DNA from: an uncultured Fretibacterium sp.
Lineage (GTDB): Bacteria > Synergistota > Synergistia > Synergistales > Aminobacteriaceae
Direction: 5' to 3'
Length of the DNA: 32,374 bases
Assembly (NCBI RefSeq): GCF_938030725.1
Contig: NZ_CALHIQ010000073.1
Coordinates: forward strand, 1-32,374
This document shows, piece after piece, positions 1 through 5,675 of the stretch. How positions within the stretch are numbered: the first letter of the stretch is position 1; every line of letters starts with the position of its first letter. Under the pieces are notes generated by a model. It saw only the letters and a list, made by a program, of their open reading frames with translations. It had not been told where the DNA came from and ran no database searches. The position numbers and the translations under genes were made by a program.

Positions 1-39
1 TCCGCCGCCAGCGTCAAGAAGGACGCGGCCGAGCGTTGA
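1..39 (+). CDS. C-terminal end of an unidentified upstream gene (partial)
   Basis: Frame 1 is open from the window edge and ends at TGA 37-39, giving a 12-residue tail with the end KKDAAER. The stop overlaps the TTG start of rsmA in the quartet TTGA, the kind of coupling seen repeatedly elsewhere in this window. Too little is present to name the gene. It could also be chance open sequence, but the fit with the rsmA start and its ribosome-binding site makes a real gene end more likely. Confidence 0.45.
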   Translation, partial: SAASVKKDAAER

Positions 40-866
40 GGGCGGGCCGCGGCAGGGCGCCGGGCGGGTTTCACGCGCTGCGCCGCCTGGGACAAAACTT
101 CCTGGTCGATCGCGGCGTCCTGGCGGAGATCGTCGAGCGCTCAGGGGTGGGGGAGGGCGACGTCGTCTTGGAGGTCGGACCGGGGCAGGGCGTCCTGACG
201 CGCGCCCTCCTGGAGCGCGGTTGCTTCCTGCACGCCGTCGAGCTGGACGAGCGCCTGCAGCCTGAGTTGGAGGCGCTGGCCGCGACATCGGAGGGGCGCC
301 TGCGCCTTCACTGGGGTGACGCGCTGAGGACGGACTTTGCCGCCCTCTCGCCCTTCCCCTCGAAGGTGATCGCCAACATCCCCTACAGCATCACGACGCC
401 CCTGATCTGGCGTCTGCTGACCCTTGCCCCGAAGGGCCTGGCCTACTGCCTCCTGATGGTGCAGAAGGAAGCAGCCGACCGCCTCCTCGCCCCCGCGGAC
501 ACCAGGGAGCGCTACCCCCTTGGGGCGACGCTGGAGGTCATGGGGCGGACGGCCTGCGTCCGGCGCGTCCCCCCCTGCTGCTTCCGCCCCGTCCCGCGCG
601 TGGAGTCCGCGCTCGTCGAGATCCGCGTGGAGCGGCGCCACGATCTGCTGGCGGACGGGCTGTGGAGCGAACTGCTGCACCGGGCGTTTGCGCACCGGCG
701 AAAGACCCTGCAAAACAACCTGAAGGGCTTCAAGGGGATTTCGGACTGGGGCGCGCTGCTGCGGGAGGCTGGAGTGGCGCCGGGCGTCAGGGCCGAGGAC
801 GTATCGGGGCCGGAGTGGCTCCTGCTCTGCGACCTCCTGAGAGGCCGGGTGACGGATCAGTCCTGA
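36..866 (+). CDS. rsmA: 16S rRNA (adenine1518-N6/adenine1519-N6)-dimethyltransferase RsmA/KsgA
   Basis: RsmA uses S-adenosylmethionine to dimethylate two adjacent adenines in helix 45 of 16S rRNA late in 30S assembly. The 276-residue protein shows the family landmarks: LGQNFL at residues 18-23, the SAM-binding loop EVGPGQG at 46-52, an acidic residue pair after strand 2 (ELD, 69-71), and the catalytic NIPY at 114-117. Length is normal for the family. The TTG start at 36 is supported by an AAGAAGGA Shine-Dalgarno at 16-23 and by TTGA overlap with the preceding gene. Only 17 residues precede LGQNFL, as is usual. The 3' end overlaps the convergent HAD gene by 10 nt, leaving no room for a terminator. 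The call is secure; only the start codon is inferred. Confidence 0.95.
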   Translation: MRAGRGRAPGGFHALRRLGQNFLVDRGVLAEIVERSGVGEGDVVLEVGPGQGVLTRALLERGCFLHAVELDERLQPELEALAATSEGRLRLHWGDALRTDFAALSPFPSKVIANIPYSITTPLIWRLLTLAPKGLAYCLLMVQKEAADRLLAPADTRERYPLGATLEVMGRTACVRRVPPCCFRPVPRVESALVEIRVERRHDLLADGLWSELLHRAFAHRRKTLQNNLKGFKGISDWGALLREAGVAPGVRAEDVSGPEWLLLCDLLRGRVTDQS

Positions 867-1858
867 GGTCCCTGAAGGCGCGACAGGGTGCTTTCGATCG
901 CCTCCTCGACGTCCGCTCCAGGGGGCAGGCCGACCGCTTCGGGTCCCCCGTCGTCCGGGCACACCGTTACGGCAGGCCACCGCTGCGCCAGAACCTCGCG
1001 GAGCACCTCCGTCAGGGGCTGACCGATGAGGCGCGCGGGGAGGTCCGTCCCCTCCCACTCGTGAACGCTCAGGGTCGCGTCGGGTGGCACGACGAGGCGG
1101 ACGGCCCCCCTCCGCGCCAACGCCATCGCCTGGCGGAGCCCCCGTCCTCTGCCGATGCGCCACGAGGCACTTCCCATGGCGCGAAGATGATCCTCCCCTC
1201 TGCGGGCCGCCTCTGCGCGGTACTCCCACGGGACGAGCGGGCGGGGCGACTGAAGGTCCTCCAGGAAGCCCCGCATGGTGTCCCATGTGGCGTCGGCCAG
1301 GTGCCCCCAGGCCGCGGCGTCGCCCTCCACCAGGACGCACCGCATGGGAACGCGCCTGGCTCCCAGCAGGTCGAAGACGAAGTCCCCCACCATGACACAG
1401 CGCGCAGGCGCCGCGTTCAGGCGTTGGGCCGCCAGGGTCAGAGCCCTTGGGTCTGGCTTTGCGACGCCCTCCTCGCGGCTCATCACGACGGGAGGCAACG
1501 CGATGCCGCAGCGCTCTGCGGCGAGCTGAATGGACTCGCGGCAGTTGCGGGAAACCACGCACCAGCGCTTCCCGTTCTTTTCGAGCCAGCGGAGCAGGTC
1601 CGGCGCCCCCTCGACGGGGACGGCGCAGGCCGCTCCCTCCATCTCGACGCGGACGATGGCCTCCCGTGCCTCCTCGTTCAGGGGCGGCGGCAGCGTCGCG
1701 GCGCGCTCGAACAGCGGAACGACGGCCTCTCCGCCGAAGTATCTTTCACGAACGCCGCGAAAATCCAGCTTCGTGCTGGCCAACACCCCGTCCCAATCCA
1801 GGATGAACGCCTCCATCAGCGCAGGATGCCAAAATGGCGGTGCAAACGTCTCTTGCAT
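857..1858 (-). CDS. HAD-superfamily phosphatase with an additional uncharacterised C-terminal region
   Basis: This is a predicted cytoplasmic haloacid-dehalogenase-type phosphatase. From the ATG at 1858, motif I (DWDGV) lies near residue 21, motif II is the VVSRN serine, motif III is the lysine of VAKPDP, and motif IV is GDFVFDL. These fit a phosphoglycolate-phosphatase-like HAD in the first ~200 residues. The remaining ~130 residues (WEYRAEAARR onward) are not a standard HAD cap and I do not recognise them. The start is chosen at ATG 1858 because AAGGAG sits 7 nt upstream; the in-frame GTG at 1864 would abut that site. The gene follows yciH on the same strand after 39 nt, so the two are probably one operon. 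The substrate cannot be read from the sequence. Confidence 0.8.
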   Translation of the reverse strand: MQETFAPPFWHPALMEAFILDWDGVLASTKLDFRGVRERYFGGEAVVPLFERAATLPPPLNEEAREAIVRVEMEGAACAVPVEGAPDLLRWLEKNGKRWCVVSRNCRESIQLAAERCGIALPPVVMSREEGVAKPDPRALTLAAQRLNAAPARCVMVGDFVFDLLGARRVPMRCVLVEGDAAAWGHLADATWDTMRGFLEDLQSPRPLVPWEYRAEAARRGEDHLRAMGSASWRIGRGRGLRQAMALARRGAVRLVVPPDATLSVHEWEGTDLPARLIGQPLTEVLREVLAQRWPAVTVCPDDGGPEAVGLPPGADVEEAIESTLSRLQGPQD

Positions 1859-1897
1859 GGGCACTCTCCTTCGTCCAATCCCTGTTCGGGCCCTCGG

Positions 1898-2284
1898 TCA
1901 CCGAATGACCCTTGGGATGCCGCGCTTCCTCAGCCAGTCCTCCAGGCGGTCCGGGATATCCCCCTGCACGGTGAGGACCCCGTCCTCGATGCGGGCGCCC
2001 GTCCCCAGCCCTCTGCGCGCCTCCCGCGCCAGCTCCTCCAGCTGCCTCGCGTCGGGCTTGGGGGTCAACAGGACCCGCACCGTCCATTTGCCGCCTCCGG
2101 CGCGAGCCCTCTGCAGGACCGCCTTGGAGAACGACGCGGCGGTGCCCCTCTCCTCCCGCACGGCCTGGGGAGCCTCCGCACCTCCTTCGCAGGCCGCCAT
2201 CCCCATCGCCGCGCCGATAGGGATGGTCAGGGGCTCGCTGATCGTGCCGCCCTCGACGGGAACCCTGGTCCGTTCTTTCACCAT
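1898..2284 (-). CDS. yciH: SUI1/YciH-family translation-initiation-factor-like protein
   Basis: This 128-residue protein resembles bacterial YciH, the homologue of eukaryotic eIF1 that has been linked to fidelity of start-codon selection. The C-terminal half has the SUI1 fold signature: a strand VRVLLTPKP, an amphipathic helix with LEELAREARRGLGTG, the strand DGVLTVQGD, and a closing helix DRLEDWLRKRGIPRV. The N-terminal ~55 residues are variable. The ATG at 2284 is chosen because AAAGGAG lies 9 nt upstream; a GTG codon directly before it, 6 nt from the same site, is the alternative. The frame stays open to 2527, but that extension reads through the intergenic region and has no supporting site. 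The downstream partner is the HAD gene. Confidence 0.8.
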   Translation of the reverse strand: MVKERTRVPVEGGTISEPLTIPIGAAMGMAACEGGAEAPQAVREERGTAASFSKAVLQRARAGGGKWTVRVLLTPKPDARQLEELAREARRGLGTGARIEDGVLTVQGDIPDRLEDWLRKRGIPRVIR

Positions 2285-2343
2285 CACCGCGCGCTCCTTT
2301 CGCTTCAAGTGCTTCAAGTGAACGAAATTCAAAGACCGCACGT

Positions 2344-2352
2344 ATTTTAACA
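2344..2352 (-). promoter_or_regulatory. Probable extended -10 promoter for yciH-HAD
   Basis: Read on the minus strand the site is TGTTAAAAT, an extended -10 element (TG-N-TAAAAT) about 60 nt upstream of the yciH ATG. No good -35 hexamer is present at 16-18 nt, which extended -10 promoters can tolerate. It lies in the most AT-rich part of this divergent intergenic region. Confidence 0.45.
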
Positions 2353-2479
2353 TTCCCTGCATCTCTTCCTGCGGAACCCCGCGGACGGTTCGGGCATCCT
2401 GCGACGACCGAACATCGCCCGGGGCACCCCACCGGCATCTCCCCGCTTCGATGGCCGACGCGGGGAGGGGCCGATGGGC

Positions 2480-2485
2480 TATAAT
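2480..2485 (+). promoter_or_regulatory. Probable -10 element upstream of the secreted TPR/propeller gene
   Basis: A perfect TATAAT lies in the 316-nt gap 2285-2600 between the divergent yciH and the secreted-protein gene. No convincing -35 is visible 16-18 nt upstream, and the element is not of the TGN-extended type. It is followed at 2500-2506 by AAGGAGG, a strong Shine-Dalgarno that precedes an in-frame GTG at 2517. Apart from this and the opposing promoter at 2344-2352, I see nothing else in the gap. Confidence 0.45.
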
Positions 2486-2600
2486 AAATTCTATCGAAAA
2501 AGGAGGGACGGGCCTCGTGCGGCGCACGTTCGCGCTGCCCCGGGCACCGCGTCGCCCCTATAGCTTAAACGACGTTCAAGACAGCGTGAGGAGCAGAGCG

Positions 2601-4475
2601 ATGAGGAAGACGATCCTTGTGATGATGACGGCTGTGGCGTGCCTGACGGCGCCGCGCGCCTGGGCGGCAGAGTTGCCGAGGGCGCAGCTGGACGAGTCGG
2701 AGCGGCACTTCAACCGGGCCTACGGGTACTTTCTGGGACGGGATTACTGGGGGGCGCAGGACTACCTTGACCGCGCCCTGAAGGCGAACACGTACCTGGT
2801 CGACTACTACCTCCTGAGCGCGCTGAACCTGCAGCGCATGGGGGAAGGGGAGGAGGCGCAGGCCGCACTGGCCAGCTACCTTGAGGTGCGCCCCATGGAC
2901 GGCACGGCGCCCCGGATCATGAAGGGCTTCGTGGAGCAGGACCGCACGCTGCAGATGATCCTCGGCTCCCGCCCCCTCGCCGTCCGCTGGCAGTTCTCGC
3001 AGCCGGACCTGCAGACGGAGTGGCGGACGGGGCTCACCCGTCCCTTCAGCATCAAGGGCCTCGGCAAGGTCAAGGCCCTGGGGAGCACCCTGTGTCTGGC
3101 CGACACCCTCGGAAACCAGGTGTGCCTGAGGTCGAGAGGGGAGGGGGCCTTTCGCTCCATCCCCGTGGAGCGCCCTGCGGCGGCGCTTCCGACAGGGGAC
3201 GGAACCTTCTGGACCTTCGGGGTGAGCGGGGACGTCCAATCCTTTTCCGGTCTGCCCGATGCCCTGGCGTCCCCGGATTGGGTCGGAGCCGTTCCCTCGC
3301 ACGTCGCGGACGCCGCGTGGATATCCGCCTCGGAGTTCGTCGTGGCGGACCCCGTGTCGCGCGACGTCGCCTTTTATGATCGCGCGACCCTGAAGCCCCT
3401 CGCGCGCTGGACCCCTCCGGAGGAGGAGATGCTCTTCGAGCCCGTGGCCGTGGAGGGCTTCGCGGACTGGTTGGCCGTCGCCGATCGTGGAAACGGCCGG
3501 GTCTTCGTCCTGAACGCCTCCGGCCGGCGCGACTTCTTCTTCGCGGAGGTCCCGCTGGTGCGGGACGTCCTGTGGTCACCGCTCGGCGAGCTCTTCGCCC
3601 TTGCGGAGGACGGAAACGTCTTTTGCCTGAGCGTTGACTTGGGCGAGCGGAGGGTGGAGCGCGGGGAGCCCCTGCAGTCCGGGCTTCGGGATATCTGGGC
3701 GCTGTTCGCGTCGGACGAGGGGGACCTCTGCGGCCTGGACGTGAGCGGCTCCCGAATGGTGAAGGCGGTCATGCTGCCATCGCAGGCGGTCAATCAGAGC
3801 TTCTTCGGGATTTTCAACCCGACGCTTGTCATGCAGGCGAACCGGGAAAGCTTCCTGCTGGACGCGACGCTGGTTTCCCCCTTCGCCTCCTGTTTCCGGG
3901 ACGCCCCCGTTTTGGTACACTCGGTCTGGAACAACAGGAGCATCCGGTCGGCGGCCCTCTGGCAGGAGCCGGCCAGGTTCGAGGGGCTCCTGCTGCACCG
4001 CGCTCTGCCGGCCTCCCAGGCGTTGCCTCCGTCCCTGCGGACGGCACGGGTGGAGCAGGGAAGGGACCTGCACACGGCCCTGCCCTCGCTCTGGCACCTC
4101 CACCGGGGAAGCCTGACGAACGTCATCGTCGATGCCTCGATCCCCTTCGCGATGGAGGACCTTCTGTCGCTCGCGCGGTTTTGTCTGATGAACGGGCTTG
4201 AACTGGACGTGTGGGCCAGGGAGGTCCCTTCGCTGGCGTTGACGCGGGCCAGCGCCTTCACGGGGGGCAAGACGGTCTTTGCCCTTGAGCACGGGCCCGA
4301 ACTGACGGCGCCTCGGACCCGGCTGCAGATACAAATCCCCTTACCGCAGGAACTGTCCTCCTCCGGCTATCCGGGGAGGTCCATGCTGGCGGTGTACCTG
4401 GACATCGGGTTGGTGCAGACGCGGGCCTGGATGCCGTTGTGGCCGGACCTGCTGGAGCGGCAGGAAAACCCCTAG
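2601..4475 (+). CDS. Secreted protein of unknown function with TPR-like N-terminus and probable beta-propeller
   Basis: The 624-residue product begins with a signal peptide: basic MRK, a hydrophobic core, then a PRAWA-AE signal-peptidase-I site near residue 22. No lipobox cysteine is positioned for lipidation. Residues ~30-105 hold two TPR-like helical repeats (AYGYFLGRDYWGAQDYLDRA; LLSALNLQRMGEGEEA). Residues ~130-410 are repeated beta-strand blades with aromatic-DR-N/G turns such as LAVADRGNGRVFVLNASG, suggesting an NHL/YVTN-like propeller. The last ~200 residues, including the segment TNVIVDASIPFAMEDLL, could be alpha/beta, but I cannot assign them. The ATG at 2601 is preferred because AGGAG lies 7 nt upstream and it starts a classic signal peptide. 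The frame is open upstream, with another candidate start at GTG 2517. It converges with nikR, sharing four bases. No function is proposed beyond export. Confidence 0.75.
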   Translation: MRKTILVMMTAVACLTAPRAWAAELPRAQLDESERHFNRAYGYFLGRDYWGAQDYLDRALKANTYLVDYYLLSALNLQRMGEGEEAQAALASYLEVRPMDGTAPRIMKGFVEQDRTLQMILGSRPLAVRWQFSQPDLQTEWRTGLTRPFSIKGLGKVKALGSTLCLADTLGNQVCLRSRGEGAFRSIPVERPAAALPTGDGTFWTFGVSGDVQSFSGLPDALASPDWVGAVPSHVADAAWISASEFVVADPVSRDVAFYDRATLKPLARWTPPEEEMLFEPVAVEGFADWLAVADRGNGRVFVLNASGRRDFFFAEVPLVRDVLWSPLGELFALAEDGNVFCLSVDLGERRVERGEPLQSGLRDIWALFASDEGDLCGLDVSGSRMVKAVMLPSQAVNQSFFGIFNPTLVMQANRESFLLDATLVSPFASCFRDAPVLVHSVWNNRSIRSAALWQEPARFEGLLLHRALPASQALPPSLRTARVEQGRDLHTALPSLWHLHRGSLTNVIVDASIPFAMEDLLSLARFCLMNGLELDVWAREVPSLALTRASAFTGGKTVFALEHGPELTAPRTRLQIQIPLPQELSSSGYPGRSMLAVYLDIGLVQTRAWMPLWPDLLERQENP

Positions 4476-4882
4476 GCCCCCGACGTGATGACCGACTCCA
4501 GGCTCTTGATGCCCCGGATGCGCCTCAGGGCCTCGATGAAGCTCTGTATCCTCGTCGACCCCCCTCGCAGGAGGACGCACTCCAGACACGTGTCGCCGTC
4601 CACGTGGACGTGGGTGGAGCAGAGGATGACGTCCCCGTGACGGTGCTGGGTTTCGGTCAGACCGCCGGTCAGGCCCGGAGTGTGGTGGTTGTACACGAGC
4701 GTGACGGTCCCATAGACCTCCCCCTCGTCCCCGCGCCACCTCTCCTCGGCGAGGTAGCGGCGCACCAAAAACCGCAGCGCCTCGGATCGATTCTTCCTGC
4801 CGGAGCGGCGGACGCGCTGTTCAAACTCGCTGAACAGCGATTCTGGCATGGTGACGCTGAAGCGGACGAGTTTGTCCGTCAT
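4472..4882 (-). CDS. nikR: Nickel-responsive transcriptional regulator NikR
   Basis: NikR is a ribbon-helix-helix repressor that binds DNA when loaded with Ni(II) and normally shuts down nickel uptake. The 136-residue protein has the N-terminal RHH domain (KLVRFSVTMPESL, then RSEALRFLVRRYL to about residue 44) and the C-terminal ACT-like metal domain. The square-planar nickel ligands are all present: H80, H91, H93 and C99, spaced exactly as H76, H87, H89 and C95 of the E. coli protein. Its ATG overlaps the stop of the upstream membrane-protein gene in the quartet ATGA (4879-4882), so the two are translationally coupled. At the 3' end, its TAG and that of the convergent gene share CTAG. No nickel transporter gene and no GTATGA-type operator is visible in the window. 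Confidence 0.93.
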   Translation of the reverse strand: MTDKLVRFSVTMPESLFSEFEQRVRRSGRKNRSEALRFLVRRYLAEERWRGDEGEVYGTVTLVYNHHTPGLTGGLTETQHRHGDVILCSTHVHVDGDTCLECVLLRGGSTRIQSFIEALRRIRGIKSLESVITSGA

Positions 4883-5385
4883 CTTTTCCAACGCATCCCC
4901 CGGACGCGCTCGAACCATCGTTTTTGGATATCCTCTCTGCGGCCCTGCTCCTCCGCCCCCTCCGAGCCGGGGTTTTCGGTGAAGGACACGTCGGTGTAGG
5001 GCGCGTCGCGGAAGGCGCCGGGGTCGGCGGTCGCTCGGGCGCGGGGGCCCTTCCCCGTCGCGCGCTCGTAGAGGAAGCTTCCGCCCGCGTCGCAGAGCCC
5101 GGCCAGGAGCCCCCAGCCCAGCACCCTGAGGACAAAGGAGGGGAGGACGAACAGGACGAAGGAGAAGACGCTGAATAGCAGTCCGCCGAGGCAGACGGCC
5201 AGGGGTGAGAACACCAGGAGGAGGATGCCCCTCTCCCGCGCGTCCGCCCTCTGCCATCGGTCGAGAAAGCTGCTGAAGTGCTTCAGGATGCGGGAGGGCC
5301 ACAGCCAGTACAGGATTTGGTTCACGATGTTTTGAAACAAGACACGACCTCCGAAATTTGTGACTTTTTGAAGTAATTGTGCCAT
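4879..5385 (-). CDS. Small membrane protein of unknown function, coupled to nikR
   Basis: The product is 168 residues. After an amphipathic N-terminus (QNIVNQILYWLWPSRIL) come a charged stretch and then two adjacent hydrophobic segments at roughly residues 52-98 (ILLLVFSPLAVCLGGLL; FVLFVLPSFVLRVLGWGLL). These suggest a hairpin of two transmembrane helices. The C-terminal ~65 residues are hydrophilic. I see no histidine- or cysteine-rich metal motif, so the gene's position is the only link to nickel. The start is taken as ATG 5385, with AAAGG 7 nt upstream. A TTG at 5340 has a better Shine-Dalgarno (GGAGG, 7 nt) and would give a 153-residue form. The stop overlaps the nikR start by 4 nt. The family is not recognised. 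Confidence 0.7.
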   Translation of the reverse strand: MAQLLQKVTNFGGRVLFQNIVNQILYWLWPSRILKHFSSFLDRWQRADARERGILLLVFSPLAVCLGGLLFSVFSFVLFVLPSFVLRVLGWGLLAGLCDAGGSFLYERATGKGPRARATADPGAFRDAPYTDVSFTENPGSEGAEEQGRREDIQKRWFERVRGMRWKR

Positions 5386-5406
5386 CAATAGACCTTTTTC
5401 GCCTCA

Positions 5407-5415
5407 ATTATATCA
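5407..5415 (-). promoter_or_regulatory. Extended -10 promoter for the membrane protein-nikR operon
   Basis: On the minus strand this reads TGATATAAT, a perfect extended -10 (TG-N-TATAAT). It lies about 20 nt upstream of the ATG at 5385, which implies a very short leader that still contains the AAAGG Shine-Dalgarno. No -35 match is present. The short leader would favour the ATG at 5385 over the TTG at 5340 only weakly. Confidence 0.6.
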
Positions 5416-5546
5416 GGTGCGCCAGCGGGCCTCGCGGTGCGCAATTTAGGCAGGATGCCCCTGTGAAAAGGGCAGGACGGGCGGTATGGTTGTCGCCGGC
5501 ATTTTTTCGTGGACACCGGGAGGGCGGAAGCTGCGCCCCGAATCTT

Positions 5547-5555
5547 TGGTACAAT
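5547..5555 (+). promoter_or_regulatory. Extended -10 promoter for the lon-like protease operon
   Basis: The site reads TGGTACAAT, an extended -10 (TG-N-TACAAT) in the divergent region 5386-5675. Transcription from here would give a leader of about 110 nt. Within it, 5587-5595 and 5615-5623 can form a 9-bp stem with two G-U pairs. A TTGACA at 5652-5657 has no -10 partner downstream. No CIRCE-like heat-shock operator is visible. Confidence 0.5.
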
Positions 5556-5675
5556 AAACAAATTGCCTGATGCACCGGGGCCCTGTGCGCTTCCCCTCGA
5601 TTCGGTTTCGTGCCGGGGGGCGCTGTGGACACGGGGCGCGGGCTTTACGACTTGACAGTATAAGGCGGGGACGAT

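Noticed and set aside
5379..5570. 63-codon plus-strand frame in the nikR/lon intergenic region
   Set aside because: It overlaps both predicted promoters, has no Shine-Dalgarno, and shows no protein-like features.
5652..5657. TTGACA, a perfect -35 hexamer before the lon-like gene
   Set aside because: No -10-like sequence lies 15-19 nt downstream; that position is the start codon region. The extended -10 at 5547 is more credible.
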